64,000 nt of DNA from Clavaria fumosa. Its lineage: Eukaryota > Basidiomycota > Agaricomycetes > Agaricales > Clavariaceae. Below, one piece after another: positions 49,968 through 60,861 of this stretch. The notes under the pieces are model-generated. The model was not told the DNA's origin and did no database searches. It saw only the letters and a list, made by a program, of their open reading frames with translations. The position numbers and the translations under genes are program-made. The stretch is taken from NCBI GenBank assembly GCA_951802425.1, contig OX637805.1, positions 1,612,001 to 1,676,000 on the forward strand, given 5' to 3'. Within the stretch, counting starts at the first letter, position 1. Each line of letters opens with the position of its first letter.

Positions 49968-50506
49968 CCTGATACAGTAAAATTATTAATAGGTACTCCC
50001 AATGAGTGTGTGGCCTCTGAGTCAGTTTTGAAAGAAAGTTCAAAACTGAAGGTTTGATTTTAAAGTTCAAACTCCACTTAAATCATGCCTAATTAGGTTG
50101 TTTGGCCTCTGTGCCACTGTCTGGCCATCTCTGATGGGTGTTCTGGACCATTTTGGGTCCAGGGGGCTTTGCCCTTGGAAAATAACAAGGGTAAATGATT
50201 ATTTAAGCAATCCAGCTTATGTAACAATTCCTGGATATGGTTCCCCTGTGAAATTCATCCCCCTTTAGGATGGATGGCTGACCAAGACTTTGGATGACTG
50301 TCCCAACTGGGCAGGTACAGCACTTTGACTGTCAACAAGTTTTACCAAATTGTGAATAACTCCATGAGTTCTCAACCAATCGTCATGAAACTTTGCACAT
50401 AGGTAGAGATAAATATAGTTATTATTTGATACTATATGCAGAATAGTTGAATAGGAACTTGGCATGCTATAATAGTTTGCATTTTTGGTGCAATATTTAC
50501 AATAAT
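49968..50506. other. CpG-poor spacer
   Basis: No gene seen. One short hairpin-forming stretch near 50,140-50,160. Confidence 0.4.
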
Positions 50507-50808
50507 TGTCAGGACTGCTTACATAAGCACCTGAGAAGCGAGAGGGAGGGTTGTGAAAGAGATGCGGGAAGATCACAGGAAAGTCATGTGACCCAGACAG
50601 GTGGTGGATTATGTAATGCAAAGTCACATGACCCAGGCCTGGGCGCATCACATGACTCACAGTGTCTGAGCGTGGGAACACCGGCAACTCCCAGGGTTCC
50701 CACTATATATACTACATCTTTTTCCTACTTGTACCCTTTTCCCCTTATGTTAGTATCGTCATCATTGACCTTACGTTAAGTTGTGTGAGCATGAGACCAA
50801 GTCTGACA
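50507..50808 (+). mobile_element. LTR E, 5' LTR of gypsy element 1 (subtype TGTCAGG)
   Basis: TGTCAGG...GTCTGACA, 302 bp. It holds CACATG palindromes, a TATATATA box near 50,703 and the self-priming motif ATGTTAGTAT at 50747-50756. The downstream primer-binding site at 50811-50820 is complementary to it. Closest to LTR G at 63436-63739. Confidence 0.8.
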
Positions 50809-51459
50809 CAATACTAACATCCCACCCAATCCACCCTAGCCCCATGTCCTAACCTGGCTAGCCTGGACCCCTATCTCAAACTGTCACACTCTGTCACAGC
50901 TTATCCCCTCATCCTCTTCTTCTTTACCCTGCCTGTGGTGTGTAACAGAACTGCACGAAATTTTTACTGTGTGTAGATACACATGACCAGACCCAGAGGA
51001 AGTCTACTGTGACCCTCCCCAAGTGATACCGAGGGCCCAAGGCCCGGATCTTTGTTTTACAGCTATGTACCAGTGAATCATGTAGTGTACAGGGCAAGGA
51101 AAGGCCCTCTACATAGTCTTTCTGTAGTTTCCTGGTCCAGTGGACAGGGCCCTTGCTCTGTGACCATTGTCAGAAGGGTGCACGGGCAACTCATTAGGAG
51201 TTGTGGAGCAACCACCTGGGACACCATTTGGGCCCCACACTAGCAACAGCTTTATAGAATAAGAGTTCTATAAGTACCTAAGTACCTAGAGAGCAGCCTG
51301 AGAGGACAGGACTGCTAAGAGATCAAAGAAATCCTGAGTGCCCAAGGCCCGGAATTTTATTTACAGTGTCTATGACCGAGACTGGGTCGAGCCCAGCTCC
51401 CCCCCAATTCCCCCGTTACTGACGTCCCCGAAACCCCATCACCACCACCAGGGTCTGTG
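50809..51459 (+). other. Leader of gypsy element 1
   Basis: Untranslated leader with the primer-binding site at its start. Homologous to 55564-56137 of element 2. Open frames on it are shadows. Confidence 0.6.
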
Positions 51460-53928
51460 ATGGCTGACCATGTCGCCCTGCCTGAAGTCCATGCCACAAG
51501 GCTGGATTTAGTTGTCGCCCCATTGGATGGGCAAAAAAGAAATTTCTGTACATTCCTCTGGTCGCTCCACCTCCTGTTTATGGCAAATCCAATAATCTAT
51601 GCCATGGACCTGGCAAAGGTCCTCTACACCCTCAGCAAAATTGCTGGAGATGGGTTTGCCACAGAATGGGCAAATATGAAATCCTGGGTAACAATGAGGT
51701 TGGAACCTGGGCAGAATTTGTGTGTTAGGGCTTGTCCTGTCTCGAAAGTGATACCGGAGGTCGACTTGTTGGTGACCAGTCCTGGAAACTCGCTAATACC
51801 AATCAACTGTTGAGCACAGTCGAAATGTTTGGTCCCAGAAAATTGTGGAGACGTCTGGGAAGATGTAAGAATGGAAACAGACAAGTAGCAAGATGGGAGA
51901 CATCACTAGGAAGGTCGCAAAGTCAGTAGACAAGATGTAGGATGAAAAGGGACGAGTGAGGAGACAAGAGATGTCGCTGAGAAGGCCGTGAGGTCGACCA
52001 ACGAAGCATGAAGAAAGGAATAGATGAGGTGGGAGAAACAGGTGATGCTGAGAAGGTCGTGAAGTTGACCGATGAAGTGTGAGAGAGAAAAAGATGAGGT
52101 GAAGGAAAGAGATGTTGTTGGAAGAGTTGCAGGTAGTTGCGACGGTGTTTAAGAGTGTGTCGGTGAAGGCGATGACTTTGCCAACCAACGGGAAAACCTG
52201 TAGGGTTCAAAGAAGTCAGTACCAAGACGAAGTAAAGGAAATATTTAGGCACACGAGTTGTACGAGCGCGGAGGATGAAAGTAAAGAGAAGCAGAGTGGT
52301 CTTGGTGTTGTCGAGGTCACCAAGTGAGACAAGACCTATCAATCGCGATGGTTCCAGGCTCAAAGGACGTCAAGGCCTCAAGCTTAAACTAATGTGCATT
52401 AATATCAAGTCTGGAGTACAGTAAGTACATGCGAGACTTATATATACGTATGTACAGAGAGTATGACGAGAAAGGGAAAGTACAGAGAGCACCAGGCGAC
52501 AAGACTATAGTAGTACAGGGTATAACTAGTCATAGAGTGACTGTGTGCGTGTTCTACTAAGGTCGCGAGGGGTAAACTAAGCATAGGTAAGGTTGCGGAC
52601 ATGACCGGTCATGGGTTGCGACCTAACTAAATAAGCATATGTGTAACTACAACTGAGCAGAGGTGCTTGGTCCAAGGCTAATGCAGTTATAGACGACTGA
52701 GAAGAAGAAGGGAGAACATAATTTGAAAGGATACACAGCTTGACCACCAGTGGCACATTTCATCATTAAGGTCACGAGGTCAGGTGAGCAGTCACATGGA
52801 TGGCGCTGGTGAGACAGGTGACCTTGGGTGGTCCTTGGGCGGTATGTCATGTGAGTAATGCTGGTAACACAAGTAATGCGAGTAGTGCCGGTGTGCCGTG
52901 CGGCAAGTCATGTGCCGCTGTAGGAGTCGTGTAAGAGCATGTTGAGCATCGAATAGTGGGTTCGGCAGTGGGTACACGTAAGGTGAGGTGGCAGGAGGTG
53001 ATGCGAGTATGGCAGAATGTTGTGAGGAGATGATGGAGGCCCGAGAGGTGTTTGGAAGTTGGTAGCAGGTTTCAGAAGAGTGTAGGGGGGTTCGCGAGGT
53101 GGTAGGGGGGTTCGCAAGGTGGTAGGGGAATGTTGAGAGGTCCATGGGTGGTGATAGAGTTGTTAGGTTGAGGAAAAATGGATGGGTCCTGACATTGTGG
53201 AGGAGATGAAGCGAGCGTTCAATGACCCAAACGACCATGCGACTGCCCTCGCAGACATTGCGAGGTTGAAACAGGGTGTCATGACAGCACCTGAGTTCTT
53301 TGCAAAGTTTGAAACAATGTTCTGAAGAGCAGGGATGACAGAAGTGGCCGATTCAGACATCCTGGTCCATTGGCTGGAGTCAAACCTGAGCAGGAGGCTA
53401 GTGGGAAAGGTCTATGGTGTTTCGCCAATGCCAGAGACCTATGTGCAGTGGAAGGCACTCGCAGAAAGGCTAGATGCTCAGCAGCGTCGCCTTGATGGAG
53501 TCATCATGCAGCAGAACTCTGTGCGTCCTGCTTCACCTGCAACCAGCCACCCCCTCCCTCAACAAACCTGCTTTGCCCCAGCCCCCTGCCCCTTCCTGGC
53601 CCAGCCACTGGCCCGCACCCCTGCCCCTCCCACCATACTGTGTCCCACCAACGCTGGTGATGCCATGGTGGTGGATCGCACCCGTGCCCCTGGAGTGTTG
53701 TGCACCTGCTTCCGATGTGGCCAAGCTGGTCACATGGTGAGAGATTGCCTGCTCCAGGACACGTGTCCGCAGATCCCGAGACCACAGGTCTGTGCCATGG
53801 AAAGCCAGGTACATAGTGCAGAGGACTATGAGAATGAGATTGCACTGCTCCAAGACTGCCTGGAGTTGCTCAAGAGAGAGAAGAGGGCTCCTGTTGAGGA
53901 GCTGGATTTTGGAGACGAGGCCCAGTGA
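51460..53928 (+). pseudogene. gag of gypsy element 1, split by solo LTR B
   Basis: The first part (51460-51722) encodes the capsid start ADHVALPEVHATRLDLVVAP through LHLLFMANPI. It is interrupted by solo LTR B and resumes at 53195 with VEEMKRAFNDPNDHATALAD and GVSPMPETYVQWKALAERLD. It ends with the nucleocapsid zinc knuckle CFRCGQAGHMVRDC and an acidic tail, stop at 53926. A TGA lies in frame at 53323-53325; element 2 has the same stop at the same codon. Confidence 0.75.
51723..53194 (+). mobile_element. Solo LTR B inside gag
   Basis: TGTTAGGGC...GTCCTGACA, about 1.47 kb. It interrupts the gag frame between GAATTTG and TTGTGGAGG, which are contiguous in element 2. No clean 5-bp duplication remains. 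It keeps many CpGs, unlike its relative LTR A. Confidence 0.75.
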
Positions 53929-54191
53929 GTCTGAACTGGAGCCTCAGGAGTAGATATCCCAGCCCCCCTCCTGTCCCTGTACCCACAGCTAGTATCCCGA
54001 AATACACTATCTTGAAGCAGAGACACACCCAGATTGGGGCTGAGGTGAAGGACAAAGCAGGAACGGAAACTGCTAAGAGTGAAATACCGAAAAGAGAAAA
54101 GGGGACTAGCAGCAAAGTGGAGCTGACGAAGTGCCTTGCAGAGGTGCTGAAGGACACCCTATTGCATATGCCCTGAGAGCTCTCCATCCAG

Positions 54192-55094
54192 GTGCACCTG
54201 GAGGCTCTCAGCACTGGCAAGGGGGCAACTACAAAAGCCCTTGTCGACTCAGGCTGCACCAACTGCTTTATGGACTTGGAGTGGGTGAAAAAAGTGGGAC
54301 TGGAACCATCTCCCTTGCTGAATCCAATCACCATGTATAATGTGGATGGAACACAGAACAGGGATGGTAAGATCCGGTATGGGATGGAGCTGCTTGTGAT
54401 GGTTGGTGACCACCAGGAGCGGATCCACTTCCTGCTAGGGAAGACCCAGTCCCACATGGCGATCCTTGGGCATGATTGGCTAAAGCGTCATAACCCAGAG
54501 ATTGACTGGGTGAAAGCCGAAGTAAGGCTCACCCACTGCCCCAACACCTGTGCCTCCTCCCCACACAGCCACCGGCCCCCTGCCCGACCCTTGGTTCCAC
54601 CGAAAGCGAGTACCCTGGCCTCAGCCAGTATCCTGGACATCTGCTTTCCCAACATTGGCCCCATCACCATGAACAGTGTAAAAGCGTATATGCTTTTCGA
54701 TTCTGGAAGTACGCCGGACCTGATGAGCCCGGACTTTGCCCAGGTGATGGAGGTACCGACCTTCCAACTGGATAATCCAGTTCCTATCCAACTCGGCTGT
54801 ATCGGCAGCCGATCGATGATCACACGCGGATGCCGCGTAGTGGTAGATTTGGGAGGAATACTGGTGGAGGACCAGTATTTTGATATAGTGAACATCGACC
54901 ACTATGATATCATAGTCGGAACGGCGTTCATGTATGACCGCTGTGTGATACTGGATGTGCACCAACGTGCAATCCGGATTGGCAAAGGGAAGGGGAAAAC
55001 CCTTCAGGCAATGTCGCCCAGTGAGGAGATGGAAGCATTACGCATCCGTATGTCAGCTAAGAATGCACCAAGGAAGGAAGCTCGAAAGAGCTGA
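54192..55094 (+). pseudogene. Chimeric frame with two retropepsin domains
   Basis: The first half is the protease of the element 1/2 family: ALVDSGCTNCFMDLEW, then LLGKTQSHMAILGHDWL. At about 54,660, right after the linker CFPNIGP, it switches in frame to a different gypsy protease: AYMLFDSGSTPDLMSPDFAQ, then YDIIVGTAFMYDRCVILDV. In element 2 the same linker leads to reverse transcriptase. So two aspartic protease active sites (DSG) sit in one 300-codon frame. Confidence 0.7.
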
Positions 55095-55273
55095 CTACAC
55101 TCGGGCCCCTGGGATGTGGGTGAGCCCTGGAAGGGGGGAGAGGCTAACGCCTCTGTAAAGATAGACGACGCCTACCTCGAAGGCAGGCGTGAGTACTGGT
55201 TTAACCAGTATGCTGAGCTCTTTGGGGGAGTTCCCCCCAGACCGCCGCTGTTTCGGGCGGTGAACCACCGCAT
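55095..55273 (+). other. Protease-RT linker of the second gypsy lineage, cut off
   Basis: In another frame: DDAYLEGRREYWFNQYAELF, then GGVPPRPPLFRAVNHRI. This is the spacer that normally precedes reverse transcriptase in gypsy elements. It stops where LTR D begins. Confidence 0.5.
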
Positions 55274-55563
55274 TGTTAGGATCACTTATGTAAGCCATCC
55301 CAAAGTGCAGTTGTGGAGAAACTGGGGAGGGTTGTTGGAAGGTCACATGACCTGTGGCTGTGGTCAGATTACATAATTGTAAGATCACATGACCTGGGCC
55401 TGGGCGCATCACGTGATCCGAGAGGTCCGAGCGTGGGAATGCTGGCAAATGCCGAAGCGTTCGCTATATATACTACGTCTTTTCCATTCTTGTACCCTTT
55501 TCCCCTTATCTTAGTATTGTCATCATGACCTTACGCTTAAGTTGTGTGAGACCCAGTCTGATA
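55274..55563 (+). mobile_element. LTR D, 5' LTR of gypsy element 2
   Basis: 290 bp, TGTTAGG...CAGTCTGATA. Nearly identical to solo LTR C; about nine in ten bases match LTR F by eye. It contains the promoter parts listed next. Confidence 0.85.
55343..55518 (+). promoter_or_regulatory. LTR promoter: three CACRTG palindromes, TATA, self-primer
   Basis: TCACATGA at 55343-55350 and 55385-55392, TCACGTGA at 55409-55416, TATATATA at 55465-55472, and ATCTTAGTATT at 55508-55518, 36 bases after the TATA box. That is the usual fungal start distance, so the transcript probably begins with the last motif. Confidence 0.6.
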
Positions 55564-56137
55564 TAATACTAAGATCCGCCTGTCCGCCCTAGCCTCGTGT
55601 CCTAACCCGGCTAGCCTGGACCCTTAATTTCAAACTGTGACATGTTGTCACAGCTCAGCCCCTATCATCCTCTTCTCCTTTACCCTGCCCGCAGTGTGTA
55701 ACAGAACCGTGCGAAATTTTTACTGTGTGTAGATACACGTGACCAGACCCAGAGGAAGTCTACTGTGACTCTTCCCAAGTGATACTGAGTGCCCAAGGCC
55801 TGGAACTTTGTTTTACAGCTACATACCAGTGAATCATGTAGTGTACAGGGCAAGGAAAGGCCCCTACATAGTCTTTCTGTAGTTTCCTGGTCCAGTGGAC
55901 AGGGCCCTTGCTCTGTGACCATTGTCAGAAGGGTGCACGGGCAACTCATTAGGAGTTGTGGAGCAACCACCTGGGACACCATTTGGGCCCCACATTAACA
56001 AAAGTTTCATAGAATAAGAGTTCTATAGGTACATAAGTACACAGAAGAGCAGCCTAAGAGGACAGGACTGTTAAGAGATTGAAGAAATCCTGAGTGCCCA
56101 AGGCCTGGAACTTTATTTACAGCATCCAGGGCCTGTG
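55564..56137 (+). other. Leader of gypsy element 2
   Basis: Untranslated leader, homologous to 50809-51459. Confidence 0.6.
55565..55575 (+). other. Self-priming primer-binding site
   Basis: AATACTAAGAT is the exact reverse complement of ATCTTAGTATT at 55508-55518 (11 of 11). It starts one base after the LTR end. No match to a tRNA 3' end of the TGG type is present. Confidence 0.7.
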
Positions 56138-57600
56138 ATGGCAGACCATGTTGCCCTGCCTGTAGCCCAACCTACGAGGCTTGACCTATCTGTTGCCCCC
56201 TTTGATGGGCAGAAAAGGAACTTCCGTACATTCCTCCAATCACTTCACCTCTTGTTTATGGCGAACCCGACTACCTATGCTTCAGACCTGGTGAAGGTCC
56301 TCCTTGCTTTGAGCAAAATTACTGGAGATGGATTTGCTGCTGAATGGGCGAATATGAAAGTGGAAGAGATCCTGGGTAGTGGCGAGGCCAGAACCTGGGT
56401 GGAGTTTGTGGAGGAGATGAAGTGGGCATTTGATGACCCGAACAACCGTGCGACTGCCCTTGCCGATATTGCAGGGTTGAAACAGGGTGCCATGACAGCA
56501 CCAGAGTTCTTTGTGAGATTCGAGATGCTGTTCTGATGGGCGGAGTTGAGTGCAGAGAAGGACTCAGGAATCCTGGTCCATTGGCTGGAGTTGAACCTGA
56601 GTAGGAGGTTGGTGGAGAGGATCTATGGTGTCTCCCCGATGCCAGAGACTTATGGAGAATGGAAAGTGCTGGCAGAAAGACTGGATGCCCAGCAAAGGCG
56701 ATTTGACACAATAGTCATGGAACAGACACCACGACCCATTGCGACCCCTGCACGACCTTTCGCAACCCCCGTGCAACCCACCGCGACCTTTTTGCGACCT
56801 GCCGCGGCCCTCTCGCACCCTCTGAATGTGGCCATGGGCCATGGATGTGCCCCTGCTGATGAGAGACGTTGTTTCTGATGCCACCAGATTGGGCATGCCA
56901 TCCGTTTCTGCCCCCTGCCCGACATGCATCTGCAGGTCCCAAGAGCCCGAACCTGTGGAGTGCCAGGTACCCCCCGAACAACAGAGGACTACCAGAGAGA
57001 TTGCATTGCTCCAAGCAAAACTGGAGCCACTTGAGAGAGAAAGGAGGACTCTGGCTGGAGAGAAGAGTTGTTCCAGCCCCCATTCCATCCCTGTGCCTGC
57101 AGCAAGTATACTGAAGTATACTATCTTGCAGCGGAGACATACCCGAATTGGGGCTGAGGTGAAAGAGGAAGTGAGACTGGCAGAGCACCCAACCAAGGTG
57201 CAGCCAGAGGTGGAGAAATGTGTGCCACGAGAGCTAGCCATCCAGGTGCACTTGGAGGCCCTCAGCACTGGCAAGTGGGCTATGACGAAGGCCCTTGTCG
57301 ACTCAGGATGCACCAACTGTTTCATGGATTTGGAGTGGGCGAAAAGAGTGGGCCTGGAGCCATCTCCCTTGCTGAACCCGATCACGATGTACAACGTGGA
57401 TGGGTCACAGAACAGAGAGGGTAAAATCCGCTTTGGAATTGAGCTGCTGGTGAAGGTGGGCGACCATCGTGAACGGGTCCATTTCCTGCTGGGAAAGATC
57501 CAATCCCACAAGGTCATCCTTGGGCATGACTGGCTCAAGCAACACAACCCTGACATCGACTGGAAGAAGGCAGAGCTGAGCCTTACCTGCTGCCCCCCAC
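56138..57600 (+). pseudogene. gag-protease region of gypsy element 2, with stops
   Basis: Capsid from ATG 56138 (ADHVALPVAQPTRLDLSVAP), then TGA at 56534-56536, continued capsid with GVSPMPETYGEWKVLAERLD, and a zinc knuckle broken by TGA at 56876-56878 (CF-stop-CHQIGHAIRFC). Protease follows in another frame from about 56,990: ALVDSGCTNCFMDLEWAKRV, then LLGKIQSHKVILGHDWL. At least one frameshift lies near 56,980. Confidence 0.75.
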
Positions 57601-57601
57601 A

Positions 57602-59935
57602 GTGTTCCCCATCCCCTCGAGCCCCTGCACCCCCGAAAACGAGTACCCTCGCATCCACGAGTATTCTGGACACCTGTTTTCCCAACTCTGGCCCAGCCGC
57701 TACCCTTTGGTTTTTAGTGAAGCGAAGTGGGATGAGCTTCCCTGCTCCAGACCGGACTTCGATATTAAAATCGAGTTCAAAAAGGACCCAGAGCACCTCT
57801 CCTCCAAGCTATACTCACTGACACGGCAGGAGATGGTGGAGATGAACCATTGGGTGGATGAGCAGCTTGCTTCTGGACGAATCCAGCCCTCAAAATCCCC
57901 GTATGCCAGCCCCTTCTTCTTCAAACATGAGAAGGACAAGCTGCGGCCAATTATCGACTACTCAAGACTGAATGCACACCTGGTCAAGGACAAGTACCCC
58001 CTTTCCCGCATCCGAGACACAGTGGATGTGCTTAAGGGAGCATTGATCTACTCTAAGATTGATGCAAAGGGAGGTTTCCCATCCATGCAGGTCTGGCCAG
58101 AGCACCAGCACCGCTGTGCCTTCTTGACACCTCGTGGACTCTTTGAACCTGCAGTTATGTGGTTTGGACTACAGAATGCCCCTGCTACCTTCCAACGCTT
58201 CATGAATCATGTGTTGAGGGAGGAGATTGCAGGAGGACATGTGAGGGCCTATGTGGATGATGTCATTGTGTTTGCAGAGGACTTGGCTACACACCGGTAC
58301 TGGATGGATCGAGTCTTGAGGAAGTTTGGAGAGAATGGGTTGTGTCTCAAACTCAGTAAATGCGAGTTTGAGAAGAGTGAGATCATCTTCCTGGGGATGA
58401 AGATCTCTCACAACCGGCTAGAGCACGACCCAGCCAAGGGTGCAGCAGTCCGAGATTGGCCACATCCTAGGAATGTGAAGGATGTCCAGAGGTTCAATGG
58501 GATGTTGAACTACCTCCACCAGCACATCCCAAATCTTTCTGCTCGGGCAAAGCCACTCTTCTGGCTGACTGGAAATGTTCCATGGAAATGGGAGGAGGAG
58601 GAGGAAGCAGCCTTCCGAGATCTCCGTCAGGCACTTGTATCAGCCCCAGTCTTGGCTCTGCCTCAGGACAAAGGTAGATGGAAGGTAGAGACAGATGCGA
58701 GTAACCTGGCGACTGGTGGAGTGCTCTCACAGCAGCAGATGGATGGAACCTGGAGAGTTGTTGACTATATCTCCAAGGCCCTCACTGCAGCTGAGAAGAA
58801 CTATGATGTGTATGACAAGGAGTTCTTGGCTGTGATTCGGGCACTTCATGAGTGGCGGGCGTACCTCATTGGAGCGGATGAGACAATTGAGATCTGGACA
58901 GACCATGCGAACCTCCACTACTTCCGGAAGCCCCAGAAGTTGAAACCGAGGCAGATCCATTGGGTTGGAGAGCTCCAGTGCTTTGACTTTGAGATAAAGT
59001 ATCGCACTGGCAAGTCAAATACGAAGGCAGATGCACTCTCCCAGAGACCTGACTATGGAGAGATGGTGGAGGAGGATGCACCAGTGCAGGTTTTCCCGGA
59101 AACAGAAGTCTGTGTGTCGTTCACATTGGAAATGGAGACGCTACTCCAGAAAAATAGCGCAGTACACATACAGAAGCCAGAGGAGCTTGATGATGAGTGG
59201 ACACGAGATCGTGCTGGACTCTGGCAAAAGGGGATAGTCACTTGGGTCCCCCTAGGAGCTCGTGAGGCTGTCCTTGAGTTTGAGCATGACCTCCCTGCTG
59301 GACACCCTGGACCCCGGAAGTTGAGAGCGGCACTGGTGAAGGGTTATTGGTGGCCAGACATGGTGAAGGATGCGGATCGGTATGCCCAGGGGTGTGAGAC
59401 ATGCCAGAGGACAAAGCCTGACTGTACCAAGCGTGCTGCCCCACTGCACCCCCATCCAGTTCCCGATGGTCCCTGGTCAGTGATCTCATGGGACATAGTT
59501 GGTCCCCTCCCCCTCTCCCATGGACATAATGCCATCCTTGTCATTGTCAACAAGTTCACAAAACGGACACTGCTCGAAGCGATAGGGCTCAACCTCACAG
59601 GACTTGGAGCTGCGCGTCTCCTCCGAGATCGAGTGTTTCAGGACCATGGAGTCCCTCATAAGGTCGTGAGTGACCAAGGCTCCCAGTTTGTGTCTCGGTT
59701 TATGAAGGAGTTCTACTCTATGATCCGAGTAAAGGCAAACCCGAGTATGGCCTTCCACCCACAGACTGATGGGCAGACGGAGCGGGCGAATCAGGAGATG
59801 GAGATCTATCTCCGGGCCTATGTGGACCACCTCCAGGATGATTGGGCCGAGTGGTTGTCGACTGCTGAGTTTGCTCTTAACAATCGTGAGCACTCCGCGA
59901 CAGGACAGACACCTTTCTTCCTTGATTATGGATGA
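57602..59935 (+). CDS. Ty3/gypsy pol of element 2: RT, RNase H, integrase
   Basis: One open frame of 777 codons. Reverse transcriptase: KSPYASPFFFKHEKDKLRP, the fingers motif, then YVDDVIVFAEDL, the catalytic YxDD. RNase H: ETDASNLATGG, KEFLAVIRALHEWRAYL, TDHANL. Integrase zinc finger: HDLPAGHPGP then CETCQR. Integrase core: SWDIVGPLP, VVSDQGSQFVSRF and the Glu in HPQTDGQTERANQEME. It ends at a TGA (59933-59935), where element 3 reads Trp (tgg). The frame overlaps the protease frame by about 200 bases in a different register. Confidence 0.85.
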   Translation: MFPIPSSPCTPENEYPRIHEYSGHLFSQLWPSRYPLVFSEAKWDELPCSRPDFDIKIEFKKDPEHLSSKLYSLTRQEMVEMNHWVDEQLASGRIQPSKSPYASPFFFKHEKDKLRPIIDYSRLNAHLVKDKYPLSRIRDTVDVLKGALIYSKIDAKGGFPSMQVWPEHQHRCAFLTPRGLFEPAVMWFGLQNAPATFQRFMNHVLREEIAGGHVRAYVDDVIVFAEDLATHRYWMDRVLRKFGENGLCLKLSKCEFEKSEIIFLGMKISHNRLEHDPAKGAAVRDWPHPRNVKDVQRFNGMLNYLHQHIPNLSARAKPLFWLTGNVPWKWEEEEEAAFRDLRQALVSAPVLALPQDKGRWKVETDASNLATGGVLSQQQMDGTWRVVDYISKALTAAEKNYDVYDKEFLAVIRALHEWRAYLIGADETIEIWTDHANLHYFRKPQKLKPRQIHWVGELQCFDFEIKYRTGKSNTKADALSQRPDYGEMVEEDAPVQVFPETEVCVSFTLEMETLLQKNSAVHIQKPEELDDEWTRDRAGLWQKGIVTWVPLGAREAVLEFEHDLPAGHPGPRKLRAALVKGYWWPDMVKDADRYAQGCETCQRTKPDCTKRAAPLHPHPVPDGPWSVISWDIVGPLPLSHGHNAILVIVNKFTKRTLLEAIGLNLTGLGAARLLRDRVFQDHGVPHKVVSDQGSQFVSRFMKEFYSMIRVKANPSMAFHPQTDGQTERANQEMEIYLRAYVDHLQDDWAEWLSTAEFALNNREHSATGQTPFFLDYG

Positions 59936-59971
59936 CACCCATGGAATGGGGGACTCCGCCCACCTTCTGAG

Positions 59972-60562
59972 GTGAACCTGGCAGCAGATGAGTGGATGGC
60001 TAAGCTCACAGAGTCCCAAAGTGCAGCCAAGGAGGCGATGGAGAAAGCGGCGGCAGCGATGAAGAAGAGCTACGATAAGGGGAAATGCCCAAGTTGGGAG
60101 TACTCTGAGGGAGATCTGGTCTGGCTGGATACTAGAAACCTGAAGATGGACCAGCCCTCTAAAAAGCTTGACAACAAGAGAGCAGGCCCCTTCGCAGTTG
60201 AGGAGAAGGTGGGACCTGCTGGGTATCGCCTCAAGCTCCCTCGGGCCTGGCGCATCCATCGGGTCTTCAATGAGTTGCTGTTGACGCCATACCATCCCCC
60301 TTCCTTCCCTTCCCAGAATCTACCTCCCCCTCCACCCCCTACAATTGAAGATGACCACCTGGAGTACGATGTGGAGGCAATCCTTGATGTCAAGAAGGTG
60401 GGGCGTGGGGTGAAGTACTTGGTGAAGTGGTTGGGATACCCAGTGGAGGAAAACACTTGGGAGCCCCGTAGGAACCTCACCAACGTAACGCTGCTGCTCC
60501 AGGACTTCTTCCTTGCCCACCCTGACAAGGCCAAGCTAGCTGGTCGAGATGCCCAGCCTTAA
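59972..60562 (+). CDS. Integrase C-terminus with chromodomain, element 2
   Basis: In the same element, after a single stop and a frame change. It contains the integrase C-terminal KMDQPSKKLDNKRAGPFAV and RIHRVFNELLLTPYHPP. The chromodomain YDVEAILDVKKVGRGVKYLV, KWLGYPVEENTWEP lies at about 60,366-60,470. This defines the element as a chromovirus. The polypurine tract AAGAGGGGGG follows the stop directly before LTR F. Confidence 0.8.
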   Translation: MNLAADEWMAKLTESQSAAKEAMEKAAAAMKKSYDKGKCPSWEYSEGDLVWLDTRNLKMDQPSKKLDNKRAGPFAVEEKVGPAGYRLKLPRAWRIHRVFNELLLTPYHPPSFPSQNLPPPPPPTIEDDHLEYDVEAILDVKKVGRGVKYLVKWLGYPVEENTWEPRRNLTNVTLLLQDFFLAHPDKAKLAGRDAQP

Positions 60563-60573
60563 GAGGGGGGTGA

Positions 60574-60861
60574 TGTTAGGATTGCTTACCTAAGCCATCC
60601 CAAAAAGAGGAGTTGTGGAGAAATTAGAGAAGATTGTTGGAAGGTCACATGACCTGTGGTGGAGGATTACATAATCGGGAGATCACATGACTCGGGCCTG
60701 GGCGCGTCACGTGATCCGAGAGGTCCGAGTGTGGGAATGCCGGCAAATGCCGAAGCATTCGCTATATATACTACATCTTTTCCATTCTTGTACCCTTTTC
60801 CCCTTATCTTAGTATTGTTGTCATGACCTTATGCTTAAGTTGTGTGAGACCCAGTCTGATA
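60574..60861 (+). mobile_element. LTR F, 3' LTR of gypsy element 2
   Basis: 288 bp, same subtype as D. Its right flank is not a duplication of the left flank of D but runs directly into reverse transcriptase of element 3. The pair is therefore rearranged. Confidence 0.8.

Noticed and set aside
55680..55982. Minus-strand open frame in the gypsy leader
   Set aside because: Its relative in the element 1 leader is not kept open, so it is chance within conserved leader DNA.
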